This document shows, piece after piece, positions 17,816 to 27,424 of a stretch of 64,000 nucleotides of DNA. Source of the stretch: Anaerolineae bacterium (GTDB lineage Bacteria > Chloroflexota > Anaerolineae > Aggregatilineales > UBA2796); the NCBI GenBank assembly GCA_019637615.1, contig JAHBVJ010000022.1, forward strand, positions 88,015 to 152,014, in the 5' to 3' direction. The notes under the pieces are model-generated. The model was given only the letters and a program-made list of their open reading frames with translations, had not been told where the DNA came from and made no database searches. The number at the start of each line of letters is the position of its first letter. Position 1 is the first letter of the stretch. The position numbers were made by a program, and so were the translations under genes.

Positions 17816-17948
17816 GGGACTCAAGAAAATGCGTTAACGTTCGCATCGTATTCCTGCCTTATTTTTTGAAGGACCATCATTGTCGGGCTTACCCTACGAA
17901 GTCCCTGCGGGACTCAAGAATACGTATTAGCGTGAACGTCGTATTCCT
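17816..17948 (+). repeat. pair of 40-bp elements with conserved ends
   Basis: 17816-17855 and 17909-17948 are both 40 bases long. They begin with the same 12-mer GGGACTCAAGAA and end with the same TCGTATTCCT. The middle 18 bases differ, but each copy contains a dyad (ATGCG...CGCAT in the first, AATACGTATT in the second). The second ends 42 bp before the start codon of the RibD-like gene. Confidence 0.65.
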
Positions 17949-17989
17949 TCATTACTACTCTACGTTGGATTTAAGCAAGGAGGGGCAAC

Positions 17990-18577
17990 ATGGGGATAGT
18001 GTGCGCCGAATTCACGATGTCGTTGGATGGCTTCATCGCGGGGGCGAATGACGATGTACGGCAGTTATTCAAGTGGTACTCCAGCGGCGAGGTCGAGATT
18101 CCGGTCGCGGCTTCTGGCATGGTGTTCAAGGTCGCCCGCCCAAGCGTCCCGATCATTGAGGAGATGCTCGGCTCGTTCGGTGCGATCGTGACGGGACGCC
18201 GCGATTTCGAGGTATCCAACGCGTGGGGCGGCAGTTCACCGCTCGGCGTGCCCGTGTTCATCGTGACGCATTCGCCGCCGCCAGAATGGCTTGACAAGCA
18301 AACGCCGTTCACATTCGTTACGGATGGCGTCGAGAGTGCCGTTGCACAAGCCAAGCAGGTGGCGGGCGATAAGAACATCGTGGTTGGCGGTACGACGATC
18401 ACACGGCAGGCGATTCAAGCCGGACTACTCGATGAAATTCGCATCGATCTGGCTGCTATGCTGCTCGGTGAGGGCATCCGTTTGTTCGACCATCTGGGGC
18501 AGTTCGTTGAGTTGGAGATCATGCAGGTAATCCCATCCAAGGATGTGACGCATATTACGTACCGCGTCGTGAAATAG
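17990..18577 (+). CDS. dihydrofolate reductase / RibD C-terminal family protein
   Basis: A 195-residue protein with MSLDGFIAGANDD near the N-terminus, GAIVTGRRDFE in the middle and NIVVGGTTITRQAIQAGLLDEI later. These match the YwjB/RibD-C reductase group, which uses NAD(P)H on pteridine- or pyrimidine-like substrates. The true substrate is unknown. A strong AAGGAGGGG precedes the ATG. The upstream region carries the repeat pairs. Confidence 0.88.
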   Translation: MGIVCAEFTMSLDGFIAGANDDVRQLFKWYSSGEVEIPVAASGMVFKVARPSVPIIEEMLGSFGAIVTGRRDFEVSNAWGGSSPLGVPVFIVTHSPPPEWLDKQTPFTFVTDGVESAVAQAKQVAGDKNIVVGGTTITRQAIQAGLLDEIRIDLAAMLLGEGIRLFDHLGQFVELEIMQVIPSKDVTHITYRVVK

Positions 18578-18624
18578 CGAGGGCGTTTCATCGGGGCAGC
18601 ATATCGATACGTGCCAGATTCCGG

Positions 18625-18630
18625 TACAAT
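18625..18630 (+). promoter_or_regulatory. TACAAT -10-like element before amidohydrolase
   Basis: GGTACAATGG lies 44 bp before the preferred ATG at 18674. No convincing -35 is seen. Confidence 0.35.
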
Positions 18631-18673
18631 GGACGGTCATCCGCCCGCCCGCAGCCAACCGAAAGGCCGTCTC

Positions 18674-19909
18674 ATGCTCCACATTAACGCCGAGCGACTA
18701 CTCGCTGGCCTCGACACGCTTGCCAAAATCGGGGCGACCTCCGATGGCGGCGTGGAACGCCTCGCGATGTCTGAAGCCGATATGGCTGGTCGCCGCTGGT
18801 TCAAGCAACGCGTGAAAGAAGCGGGATTGGAGTTCCATGCCGACGGTGCGGGAAATTTGTCGGCGGTGCTGCGATGCTCGAAGCCGGATGCCAAAACTTT
18901 CCTCGCGGGTTCGCACCTCGATACCGTGCCCAACGGCGGTCGTTATGACGGCGCGTTGGGCGTGCTGGCGGCGCTGGAAGCTCTACGCACGATCCGCGAG
19001 GCGGGACTCGATCTGCCCGTGCATCTCGAAGCGATCTCGTTCACCGATGAAGAAGGATCGGTGCTGTATTTGTTCGGGAGCCGCAGCCTGATCGGAGAAT
19101 TACAGCCTGAGCAGTTCCAGAATTCGCGCGGCGGGGAACGGGGTGTGCTGGACGGGATGCAGCGGTTGGGTCTGAGCATTGAGGGCATGTTGGGCGCGCG
19201 GCGGGATACACAGAGTCTGGCGGGCTACGTAGAACTACATATCGAGCAGGGCGCACGGTTGGAAGAGGCGGGCACCAACATCGGGATCGTCACGTCCATC
19301 GTCGGGATCAGCGATTTCTGGCTGACTTTCACGGGTAAGGCCAACCACGCGGGCACAACGCCGATGGATCGACGGGCGGATGCGCTGTGGGGCGCGTCGG
19401 CGTTCGTGCAGCAGGCCAGTCAACTCGTGCAAACCGAGTTTTCTCCCGGCGTGATGAACGTGGGGGAGATCAGCGCTAAACCGGGCGCATTCAACATCGT
19501 GCCTGCCGAAGTCAAGCTGAGTTTCGAGTTCCGGCACGGCACGCCTGAAGCGCTGGCACAGATGCAAGATCAGTTGTTGGCGCTGGCAGAAAAAATCGCG
19601 GCGGCATATGGCCTCGGCTTAAAGATCGAACCTGCCGGTGGTTACGCGCCCGCGTTGATGGATGAGCGCGTGATGGCGGCGTTTGAAGCGTCCGCTGATG
19701 ATCTCGGACTGACGCACACACGCCTACTCAGCTTTGCGGGGCATGATGCCGAGTCGCTCTCGCATGTCGTCCCCAGCGGGATGATCTTCGTGCCGTCGGT
19801 GGCGGGGATCAGCCACAGCCCACGCGAATTTACGCATTCACACGACATCGTACACGGCGCGAATGTGCTGCTGAATACCATCGTGGAGTTGGCGACCAAG
19901 CTGGACTAG
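18674..19909 (+). CDS. M20-family Zn-dependent amidohydrolase (N-carbamoyl amino acid hydrolase / allantoate amidohydrolase type)
   Basis: A 411-residue protein. The metal-site motifs are GSHLDTVPNGGRYDGALGVL (His and bridging Asp) and FTDEEGS (Glu pair), with the dimerisation-domain segment NHAGTTPMDRRADAL. This is the HyuC/AllC/ureidopropionase subgroup, which hydrolyses N-carbamoyl groups in purine, pyrimidine or hydantoin breakdown. Which substrate applies cannot be told, and no such pathway genes are adjacent. The ATG at 18674 has AAAGG about nine bases upstream. Its stop overlaps the stop of the convergent kinase gene by four bases. Confidence 0.88.
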   Translation: MLHINAERLLAGLDTLAKIGATSDGGVERLAMSEADMAGRRWFKQRVKEAGLEFHADGAGNLSAVLRCSKPDAKTFLAGSHLDTVPNGGRYDGALGVLAALEALRTIREAGLDLPVHLEAISFTDEEGSVLYLFGSRSLIGELQPEQFQNSRGGERGVLDGMQRLGLSIEGMLGARRDTQSLAGYVELHIEQGARLEEAGTNIGIVTSIVGISDFWLTFTGKANHAGTTPMDRRADALWGASAFVQQASQLVQTEFSPGVMNVGEISAKPGAFNIVPAEVKLSFEFRHGTPEALAQMQDQLLALAEKIAAAYGLGLKIEPAGGYAPALMDERVMAAFEASADDLGLTHTRLLSFAGHDAESLSHVVPSGMIFVPSVAGISHSPREFTHSHDIVHGANVLLNTIVELATKLD

Positions 19910-22900
19910 CGCCAATCGAGGATGATCTTGGCGGCGATGTCGCGCAGATCGGTGCGCTGATTGCCGCGCGTGGCGGCTTCTTTGAACTGCTCGGTGGAGA
20001 GGCTTGATAACAATTCCGAGCGGAGGGTATTCCATTCTTGCATCAGATCGCCGGGGATCGGATACTGGCTGAGACTCCCCATCAGTTCCGCCGCCCAGTA
20101 AGCATGGCGCGTATAAGCGTAGTACATCGCCACCCCAAGCAGCACACGCACCGTCAGCGTTGGCACTTGCATGGTCTGCGTGATCTCCAGCGCCTGACGG
20201 AGATCGTTCTTGGCGATGTTCATGCTGTTGCCGTTGAGCTTGGAACGCAACCGCACGCGGGCTTGATCTGCCAGCGTGATAGCGACCATCATCGGCTCGT
20301 GGATGGCACGGAAGACCGCAATGGCATCACCGTAGTACATGAAGGCACGCCCGAAATCTTTGCTCGCCCCCGCGAGATCGCCCTTGACCTTGATACCGAG
20401 CGCGTCCACCTGATGATCAGAGACGCGCTGCGCAATATGCTGGCTTTGCTCGATCAGCGTGCGGCTTTCATCGTAGCGGCCCTGCAAACGCGCGATCTCT
20501 GCCATGTTCGCCAGCAGGCGGGCGATCTGCCATTGTTCGCCGTTGTCCTGCAAAATATCGAGCGCTTGTGAGGAGTAATTCCACGCGGCCTCGAAGTCGC
20601 CGCGATAGTTCATGATCGGGCCGAGGCTGAGTCCCAAGATTTCCGCGATCATCAACTGGTCGCCGTTGTGCAGCGCTAACCCAAGCGCATCCTCCGCGAG
20701 TGTCTGCGCGGTGGCATAGTCGCCCTCCAAGCTGATCGTCGCTGCCAGTGCCCGCAAAATACGCGCGTGCATGGGCTGATGCTCGGCTTGTACTGCTAAG
20801 GTCGCCGCCTGCGCGAACAACTGCCGCGCCAACGGAATTTCACCCAAGCGGAAGTGTGCCTGTGCTTGCCAGTAGGTCAGATGCAGGAGGTAATCTAGAT
20901 GATAGCTATCCGGCTCGGCAGTTTCCAAGCTGGCGCGGGCACGCTGACAGATGCGCTTCATGCGTTGGAAGCTGTTCAATGCCCAGTATTGATTAGCGGC
21001 GATCAGCGCGTAATAGGCTTCGCGCTCGGCGTTGCCCGCCTGATGCCAGTGTTCGACCAAAATCGAGGCGTAATCGGGGTTATCGGGGTAGAGCGCTTCG
21101 ATGGCTTCGGCAACCGCCGCGTGCAATGTGGTACGGTAGGTTTCATCTAGGGTATGCAGGACACCTTCGCGCATCATCTCGTGCGTGAAGCGCCACCGCC
21201 CTTGCGAATATTCGAGGATGCCCGCTTCGCTGCATTCCAGCAGCCATTGATCGTAATCCATCAGGTTATCGATGCGCCGCAAAATGGCGAAGTTCAGCTC
21301 CCGCCCGATGACAGCGGCGACTTGCAGCATGGGCTGCGCGGTGGCAGTCAAGCGATTCAGCCGCCGCTGCGCAACATCCATCATGCCCATCGGCAGCACA
21401 CGCTCTGGCAAGTCCATCTGCCCGATGGCGTCCAGATGACCGGCTTTTTCGGCTAAGGTGCGCATCACTTCCACGAGGAAATAGGCATTGCCATCTGTCT
21501 CGCGCGTCAGCAGTTGCAGCAGTTCAGGACGACGCGCTGATTCGCCCATGACGGACGCCGCCACCTGCTCTACTTCAAATTCACTGAAGCGTTTCAGCGA
21601 GATCGGGTGCATCAATGGCAGTTTTTCGGCCAAGTGCGGCGCTTCTTCGCTGTCGAAGCTGCCGACCACCATGACCGGAAGCGCTTTCAAGACTTCGCAC
21701 AAGGCTTGCAGCGGGATCAGGCTTTCGTTCAGCCAGTGCATGTTTTCCAGCACGACGAGAAGTTGGCGATCTTGGCGAGTGAAGAGGTTGGTGATGGTCA
21801 AGGCCAAACGCTGCTGCTGATCACGCGCTTCTAGGCGGGTCACATCCGCCACTTCGCGATCAAGCAAACTGTCGATGTCCGGGATGATCTCTTTGAGGAC
21901 ACCTGCCTCAAAGTCATTCACATCCGTGTAGAGCAAAAGATGACGGACGATGGTACGCCACGGATGGTAGGGGAGGCCGCCCCCTTCGGGCGCGACGCCA
22001 TACAAGACCGTCGCGCCTTCTACGAGCGCCTTGACGCGGAGTTCTTCCAGTAGGCGGGATTTGCCGACACCATATTCGCCGTAGATGACCCACGCCGAGC
22101 CGTGTCCGTTGAGCGCTTCGACCAAGGCATCGTTGAGCGTGGTCAGTTCTTGCTCACGCCCGATGAATTTGGCAGCTTGTAGAAAGCTATCGCGGATGCC
22201 CTGACTCTCGATAGGGATGGGTTTGCCGATGGCTTCGCACAGCGCCCGAATCACACGCCACGCGGTAGGGTAACGGTTGTCGGGGAGTTTGTTCAACAGC
22301 CGTCCGATGATCGAGCCTAAACGGCGGGCTTGTTCCTCATCATCCACTTGCAAATGAGAGGTATCTACCTTTTTTTCCAGCACCTCACGGCGCAACGTAT
22401 CCATGTTGCTCACGTCGTAGGGATGTGTGCCCGCTAACAGTTCGTAGGCGAGTACGCCCACCGCGTACAGGTCTGCTGCTTCGCTCGCCATCGCGCCCTG
22501 CAATATTTCCGGAGCGACGTAGGCCAGCGTGCCCGCCGCGATGGTGGCTTCCTGACGCTTGGTGGCGACGCCAAAATCGAGCAGTTTGACGCGCCCGTGT
22601 TGATCAACTAACACATTGCCCGGTTTGAGATCGCGGTGGATGATGCCGTGCCGATGTAGATAGGTGAGCGCTTGGAGAATCTGGACGAGGAGATCAACGC
22701 GGGTTTCTACACTTTCGTGGATGAAGTTGCGCAATGGTTGGGCATCGGCAAGCAGTTCCATCGTGAAATATGGCAGCTCATCGACATCAAAGCCGTATTC
22801 ATAGACATTCACGATATTCGGATGACGCAGCGAGGCTAACGTCCTGAACTCGTGCGCCAGCGACAGACGAAAGTCAAAGGCGGTCGGGAATTGTACCAAC

Positions 22901-23043
22901 TCTCCGGTGCGTCCGGTTACGCGTTTGAGCGCGATCGTTTTGCCTGTAGTGCGATCTTTGACCCGATAGACCGCGCCCATCGCCCCGCGCCCGATCTGAC
23001 CGAGTATCTCATAGCGGTAGCCAATTGTTGTCAACGTCATCAT
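19906..23043 (-). CDS. Ser/Thr protein kinase with AAA-type ATPase and TPR-like regions
   Basis: A 1045-residue cytoplasmic signalling protein. The kinase domain (about 10-270) has the glycine loop GQIGRGAMGAVYRV, the lysine in ALKRV, the catalytic loop HRDLKPGNVLVD and DFGVA. An ATPase module follows FIGREQELTTLNDAL, with the P-loop GEYGVGKS near residues 321-328. The C-terminal half is helical and repeats tetratricopeptide-like units. This matches the PknK-like architecture (kinase, NTPase, TPR), in which signals are thought to be sensed by the ATPase-TPR part. No transmembrane helix is present. It is divergent from the ScyD-like gene. ATG codons at 23043 and 23040 are both possible. Confidence 0.93.
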   Translation of the reverse strand: MMTLTTIGYRYEILGQIGRGAMGAVYRVKDRTTGKTIALKRVTGRTGELVQFPTAFDFRLSLAHEFRTLASLRHPNIVNVYEYGFDVDELPYFTMELLADAQPLRNFIHESVETRVDLLVQILQALTYLHRHGIIHRDLKPGNVLVDQHGRVKLLDFGVATKRQEATIAAGTLAYVAPEILQGAMASEAADLYAVGVLAYELLAGTHPYDVSNMDTLRREVLEKKVDTSHLQVDDEEQARRLGSIIGRLLNKLPDNRYPTAWRVIRALCEAIGKPIPIESQGIRDSFLQAAKFIGREQELTTLNDALVEALNGHGSAWVIYGEYGVGKSRLLEELRVKALVEGATVLYGVAPEGGGLPYHPWRTIVRHLLLYTDVNDFEAGVLKEIIPDIDSLLDREVADVTRLEARDQQQRLALTITNLFTRQDRQLLVVLENMHWLNESLIPLQALCEVLKALPVMVVGSFDSEEAPHLAEKLPLMHPISLKRFSEFEVEQVAASVMGESARRPELLQLLTRETDGNAYFLVEVMRTLAEKAGHLDAIGQMDLPERVLPMGMMDVAQRRLNRLTATAQPMLQVAAVIGRELNFAILRRIDNLMDYDQWLLECSEAGILEYSQGRWRFTHEMMREGVLHTLDETYRTTLHAAVAEAIEALYPDNPDYASILVEHWHQAGNAEREAYYALIAANQYWALNSFQRMKRICQRARASLETAEPDSYHLDYLLHLTYWQAQAHFRLGEIPLARQLFAQAATLAVQAEHQPMHARILRALAATISLEGDYATAQTLAEDALGLALHNGDQLMIAEILGLSLGPIMNYRGDFEAAWNYSSQALDILQDNGEQWQIARLLANMAEIARLQGRYDESRTLIEQSQHIAQRVSDHQVDALGIKVKGDLAGASKDFGRAFMYYGDAIAVFRAIHEPMMVAITLADQARVRLRSKLNGNSMNIAKNDLRQALEITQTMQVPTLTVRVLLGVAMYYAYTRHAYWAAELMGSLSQYPIPGDLMQEWNTLRSELLSSLSTEQFKEAATRGNQRTDLRDIAAKIILDWR

Positions 23044-23116
23044 GTACGTCTTGATCTAGCCCAACTCATGAACCCGCATTTGCACGGATCATCTCGAAAT
23101 TTGGACAGTTATATAC

Positions 23117-23153
23117 AACTTGTAAAAAATTGATCAGTCTATCTATACAAGTT
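23117..23153. promoter_or_regulatory. spaced inverted repeat in divergent promoter region
   Basis: AACTTGTA (23117-23124) and TACAAGTT (23146-23153) are perfect inverted copies with a 21-base AT-rich spacer, between the kinase and the ScyD-like gene. It could be a regulator-binding site or a hairpin; its function is unproven. Confidence 0.35.
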
Positions 23154-23276
23154 TCACCTTTCAACTGCCTAACATAAAAGAGCGCTGAGAAGGTTAAATC
23201 GCCATGAGAAATTGTCTATTTGAACATCTGATGCTTCTATCATAGGCGATGATTCAACCGGAGGGAATTAACAAAT

Positions 23277-24323
23277 ATGAAACATTCCGTAATTTTTGGC
23301 ATTTTGCTGGCGCTGGCCGTGAGCGCGATCTCGCTACCCGTGAGCACCCGCGCACAGGTTACCGAGATCGCCACGAAACTCAATAATCCGCGCTTATTGA
23401 CCTATGGCAGTGACGGGACGCTGTACATTGCCGAAGCTGGCGACGGCGGCACGACCGAGATCGAGGGGCCGTTGGGCAAGGTGAAGTACAACACCAGTGC
23501 GCAGATCACGATGGTCACGAAGGATGGCAAGCAGTCGGTGGCAGTACCCAATCTGATCAGTACGAATGCGGGCTTCGGGCAGATTGACGGCGCGTCCAAG
23601 GTGCTTGTGACCGAAGATAGTTACTGGATCGCGCTGGGACTCGGCCCCAAGCAAGCGCCGGAAGGAAAGCATGTCGCCGCCGTCGTGGAGCTTGACCGCA
23701 GCAGCGGCGAGGTGAAACAAGCCCTCGATTTGTATGCGTTTGAACTTGCCAATAACCCTGACGGCGGGGAAGAACACGTCTCGAATCCGGTTGATCTGGC
23801 AATGGCACCGGATGGGACGCTGTATATCGTAGACGCCAGTGCCAACGCCCTGTTGAGCTGGACAAAAGCGGATGGCCTCAAGGTGGCGGCGGTGTGGCCT
23901 GTGGACAAGGAAGGCAAAATTCCCCAGTCCGTCCCCACATCGGTCGCCGTAGGGAAGACCGGACACATTATCGTTGGTTTTCTAGGCGGCTTCCCGTTCA
24001 TCCCCGGTTCAGCGCGCATCGAGGTATGGGCAAACGGCAAACTCATCGATACCTATAATAATTTGACGCTCGTGACGGACGTCGAAGTGGGAGATGACGG
24101 ATCGATTTATGCGGTGCAGTTAGCAGGCGGGTTTGGCGACCAAGGCTATATCCCGAATTCCGGGAAGATCGTGCAACTGACTGATGAGGGAATGATTACT
24201 GTCGCAGATACCCTGAATTTCCCTTATGGCCTCGCTGTCGCCCCTGATGGCAGTATAGCCGTGAGCGTCAATTCCGCGTTTGGCGCGCCGAACAGCGGAC
24301 GCGTGATCAAGGTGTCAAAGTGA
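23277..24323 (+). CDS. ScyD/ScyE-like secreted beta-propeller protein
   Basis: A 348-residue protein with an N-terminal signal peptide (about 1-26, ending in STRAQ) and propeller-like repeats such as LLTYGSDGTLYIAEAG, LAMAPDGTLYIVDASANALL and GLAVAPDGSIAVS. This is the pattern of the ScyD/ScyE family, first named from cyanobacterial scytonemin clusters but widespread. No scytonemin genes are nearby, so the role here is unknown. It is probably secreted. CGGAGGG precedes the ATG. Confidence 0.85.
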   Translation: MKHSVIFGILLALAVSAISLPVSTRAQVTEIATKLNNPRLLTYGSDGTLYIAEAGDGGTTEIEGPLGKVKYNTSAQITMVTKDGKQSVAVPNLISTNAGFGQIDGASKVLVTEDSYWIALGLGPKQAPEGKHVAAVVELDRSSGEVKQALDLYAFELANNPDGGEEHVSNPVDLAMAPDGTLYIVDASANALLSWTKADGLKVAAVWPVDKEGKIPQSVPTSVAVGKTGHIIVGFLGGFPFIPGSARIEVWANGKLIDTYNNLTLVTDVEVGDDGSIYAVQLAGGFGDQGYIPNSGKIVQLTDEGMITVADTLNFPYGLAVAPDGSIAVSVNSAFGAPNSGRVIKVSK

Positions 24324-24448
24324 CCAAACCTGCGTAATTTTCCTCCGATAGGCAGGGTGAGGCATGGAAAAAGCGTGCTTCATCCTGTACAGTTACCGTG
24401 CGTGTTTAATGGTAGTCGTTCCCTAGTTCGATAATTTGTACGAGAGAA

Positions 24449-25165
24449 ATGATGCAATCTTCAAAATCTTCAGCAAGCAGAAGCCAACTTCCCTATATTG
24501 TCGGTGGGATAATCCTCCTCGGTGTGGTGATTGTCGCCGCTATCTTCGCCTACATCTGGTTTTCGGGCGGTTCCGGTCAGCCGAGCACTGCCGTATCTGC
24601 ACCTACCGTGGATGCGTCCGCCGCGAACGTGTACCATATCGATCCAGAAAACTCGGAAGTGCGCTTTACGCTTACTGAAGATTTGATGGGGCAACACACC
24701 ACGGTCATCGGTAAGACCAACGACGTAGCAGGCGACGTGGCGATAGATTTGAATACGCCAGCCAATTCGAAACTCGGTACGCTGCGGATTAGCTCCCGTT
24801 CGCTGGCGACCGACAACGAATTCCGCAACCGCGCGATTCGTGGTCAGATTTTGCAGTCCAATCAAGATCAGTTCGAATTCATCGAATTCACGCCGACCGC
24901 CATCGAGGGTTTGCCCGCCGCCGTCAAGATCGGGGACGTGCTGAACTTCAAAGTCACGGGCGATCTCAAGGTACGTGACATTACCCAAGCCGTCACCTTC
25001 GATGTATCCGTGACCGTCACCTCGGATATTCAGATCGAAGGTAAGGGCAGTACCCAAGTGACCCGTGAGCAGTTCGGCCTACAGATTCCGAACGCGCCGG
25101 GTGTCGCGAACGTTTCCAATGACGTAACGTTGGAGATCGATTTCGTGGCAGACAAAACCGCATAA
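24449..25165 (+). CDS. YceI-family lipid-binding protein, membrane-anchored
   Basis: A 238-residue protein. One N-terminal helix (about 16-40) anchors it, then the YceI lipocalin-like barrel begins YHIDPENSEVRFTL and ends VSNDVTLEIDFVADK. YceI proteins bind isoprenoid chains such as polyprenols in a hydrophobic channel. Canonical members have a cleaved signal; here the helix more likely remains as an anchor. Adjacent ATGs at 24449 and 24452 are both possible. Confidence 0.9.
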   Translation: MMQSSKSSASRSQLPYIVGGIILLGVVIVAAIFAYIWFSGGSGQPSTAVSAPTVDASAANVYHIDPENSEVRFTLTEDLMGQHTTVIGKTNDVAGDVAIDLNTPANSKLGTLRISSRSLATDNEFRNRAIRGQILQSNQDQFEFIEFTPTAIEGLPAAVKIGDVLNFKVTGDLKVRDITQAVTFDVSVTVTSDIQIEGKGSTQVTREQFGLQIPNAPGVANVSNDVTLEIDFVADKTA

Positions 25166-25190
25166 TGCAAAGTTGATCACTTGCGCAATA

Positions 25191-25218
25191 TGACAATCTG
25201 CAAGCGAACTGGTACACT
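25191..25218 (+). promoter_or_regulatory. candidate promoter for M32 carboxypeptidase
   Basis: TGACAA (25191-25196) and TACACT (25213-25218) are spaced 16 bases. Transcription would begin near 25225. Confidence 0.4.
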
Positions 25219-25296
25219 TGACCCCTCAATTAACACATGAATCGGGTGATCCTGTTCGCTTGTGGAAACCGGGAATCCGAGTGGGGAGTAAATATC

Positions 25297-26802
25297 GTGT
25301 CCGATTCTCTTGATGCGTTGAAATCCAGATTAGGTGATGTCGTCAGCCTGACGAATATCCAAGCGCTTGTCGAGTGGGATCAGCAGACGCAGATGCCACC
25401 GGGCGCAGCGGCGTCCAAAGCGCGGCATGTCGAGGTGTTGAGCAAGCTGTCACACGAGATGGAAGTTGCCGACGAAACGGGCAGCTTGATCGCGGCGGCG
25501 GAAAAAGAGGTCGCCAGCGCCACTTATGACAGCTTCGACGCCAGCCTCGTGCGGGTGGCACGTCGCGGTTATGACCGCGCCCGTAAGCTGCCGACCGATC
25601 TCGTGGCGGAGATGAGCCGCGTGACGGCGATGGCGCATGAGGATTGGGTAAAAGCCCGCCAGAACGATGACTTTGCCGCGTTTGTCCCATCGCTCACCAA
25701 GATTTTGGAGCTGAAGCAGCGCGAGATCGCGTGCAAAGGCTACAAGGAGCACCCGTATGATGCACTGCTCGACAACTTCGAGATCGGGCTGACGGCGGCG
25801 GACGTGGACTCGATGTTCAGCGAACTGCGTGTCGAGCTGGTGCCGCTGGTCAAGGCGATCACCGAGCGCGCGGATGCCGTCGATGACAGCCCAGTGCATC
25901 AGGAATTCCCCGAAGATAAGCAGCGCGCCTTCGCAGAGATGGTCGTCAGCAAATATGGCTTCGATTTCTCGCGCGGGCGACAAGACAAGTCCGTGCATCC
26001 TTTCTGCACCAGCTTCTCGCGCGACGATGTGCGTATTACTACGCGATTCGACCCCAACTGGCTGAACCCCGCACTGTTCGGGACGTTCCACGAATCCGGA
26101 CACGGGATGTATGAGCAAGGCTCCGATCCGTCGCTGGAAGGCACGATTTTGTGCGGCGGCGCATCGCTCGGCGTACACGAAAGTCAATCGCGCTTGTGGG
26201 AAAACGTGATCGGGCGCAGCTACCCCTTCTGGACGCACTTCTATCCGAAACTGCAAGAGACGTTCCCCGGTCAGTTGAAGGATGTCTCGCTGGACGCGTT
26301 CTACCGCGCGATCAACAAGGTGGAACCCTCGTTCATCCGCGTGGAAGCCGACGAAGCGACGTATAACCTGCACATCATGATCCGCTTCGAGGTGGAACGC
26401 GATGTGATCGGCGGCAAGATCGCGGTCAAGGACATCCCCGAAGCATGGAACGCCAAGTCGAAGGAATATCTCGGCATCGTGCCGCCCACCAATGCACTCG
26501 GCTGCTTGCAGGATATTCACTGGTCGTTCGGCGGCTTCGGCTACTTCCCGACGTACTCAATTGGCAATTTGCTGTCGGTGCAGCTCTACGACACGGCAGT
26601 CAAAGCGCACCCTGCGATCCCCGAAGAGATCGCGGACGGCGAGTTTAGCACGCTGCTCGGCTGGATGCGCTCCAACATCCACGTTCACGGCGCGAAATAC
26701 GAGCCGAAGGAACTGATCATGCGAGCGACAGGCGAGCCAATGCAGTCGCGTTCGTATATGAAGTATCTCAAGACCAAGTACAGCGCCATCTACGGGCTGT
26801 AA
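25297..26802 (+). CDS. M32 family metallocarboxypeptidase
   Basis: A 501-residue zinc carboxypeptidase of the Thermus aquaticus carboxypeptidase Taq type (about 510 residues). The zinc motif is HESGH (about 265-269), followed by GMYEQG; GVHESQSRLWEN and FGYFPTYSIGNLLSVQ are family signatures. It removes C-terminal residues from peptides in the cytoplasm. GTG at 25297 is chosen because GGGGAG lies eight bases upstream and the helical domain starts at once. An ATG at 25237 in the same frame has no ribosome site, but lies just after the promoter at 25191-25218 and cannot be excluded as a leaderless start. Confidence 0.92.
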   Translation: MSDSLDALKSRLGDVVSLTNIQALVEWDQQTQMPPGAAASKARHVEVLSKLSHEMEVADETGSLIAAAEKEVASATYDSFDASLVRVARRGYDRARKLPTDLVAEMSRVTAMAHEDWVKARQNDDFAAFVPSLTKILELKQREIACKGYKEHPYDALLDNFEIGLTAADVDSMFSELRVELVPLVKAITERADAVDDSPVHQEFPEDKQRAFAEMVVSKYGFDFSRGRQDKSVHPFCTSFSRDDVRITTRFDPNWLNPALFGTFHESGHGMYEQGSDPSLEGTILCGGASLGVHESQSRLWENVIGRSYPFWTHFYPKLQETFPGQLKDVSLDAFYRAINKVEPSFIRVEADEATYNLHIMIRFEVERDVIGGKIAVKDIPEAWNAKSKEYLGIVPPTNALGCLQDIHWSFGGFGYFPTYSIGNLLSVQLYDTAVKAHPAIPEEIADGEFSTLLGWMRSNIHVHGAKYEPKELIMRATGEPMQSRSYMKYLKTKYSAIYGL

Positions 26803-26811
26803 TTCTTCATC

Positions 26812-26848
26812 ATGGATGGGAATCAGATTTCCACTGACTCCCATCCAT
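26812..26848. terminator. bidirectional hairpin between convergent genes
   Basis: A ten-base perfect stem (ATGGATGGGA at 26812-26821, complement at 26839-26848) lies between the M32 gene and the convergent secreted-protein gene. Confidence 0.6.
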
Positions 26849-26857
26849 ATCTGTAAA

Positions 26858-27424
26858 TCAACGTGGTGCCTGTGTTGAGAAAATATAGGCGTCGGCTGCT
26901 TTCACACCGGTGAACGGAATCTGGCGCACAATATCGCCGTATTGGAAGTACCCTTCCACACGTGCAGCCCGTTTGTATAGACCATTCTCGAAGATAGTGG
27001 AACCAGTTGCCCACCACGATACGTGAAGTACGACTTGGTACGATAGCCTATCTGTCCCCACCAGTGATCCTACAAAGTCGAGACCTGCCCAGCCAAGATC
27101 TTGACTGACGGCTAGTTGATCAGCATCTTCCCCTACCTGTACCCCTGTGGCACGAATGTATGGCCCACCGTTGAGACCAAGGTAGCTGTCAATATCAAAG
27201 ACAGACGTCTTCGTGCGCCCCTGTGGTGTGATATTGATTGTTTTGGTACCGTTCAGGAGAAGAAAAACATAGGGACGACAATGTAGCGTACACCCATCCC
27301 AGTAGGAAGTAGAGAGATAAGCACCCATTTGCCGCGAAGGGTCGCCTTGAGCAATGGTCGGCGTTGATGTTAGGAGCAGTGACAGGCAGGCGATCAGGAT
27401 GAGGATCAAAAGTCGCTTAAACAT
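26858..27424 (-). CDS. secreted protein of unknown function
   Basis: A 188-residue protein with a clear signal peptide (MFKRLLILILIACLSLLLTS, cleavage after TIAQ). The mature part is rich in aromatic residues and strands and has two cysteines close together (DGCTLHCRPY) that may form a disulfide. I do not recognise a family. The ribosome site GGAGG lies only four bases before the ATG, inside a perfect ten-base complement of an upstream segment (see 27425-27519). Translation may therefore be controlled by RNA folding. Confidence 0.75.
   Translation of the reverse strand: MFKRLLILILIACLSLLLTSTPTIAQGDPSRQMGAYLSTSYWDGCTLHCRPYVFLLLNGTKTINITPQGRTKTSVFDIDSYLGLNGGPYIRATGVQVGEDADQLAVSQDLGWAGLDFVGSLVGTDRLSYQVVLHVSWWATGSTIFENGLYKRAARVEGYFQYGDIVRQIPFTGVKAADAYIFSTQAPR

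Larger units (their letters stand above)
17638..17989. other. intergenic region with two pairs of diverged repeats
   Basis: 352 bp with no convincing gene. It contains two copies of a GATGGTG...TTTAAGAAA...TAG(T/C)(T/C)AGGCAA element, two 40-base elements with conserved ends, and GCTACAAT at 17787-17794. The repeats are listed separately. Confidence 0.5.
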
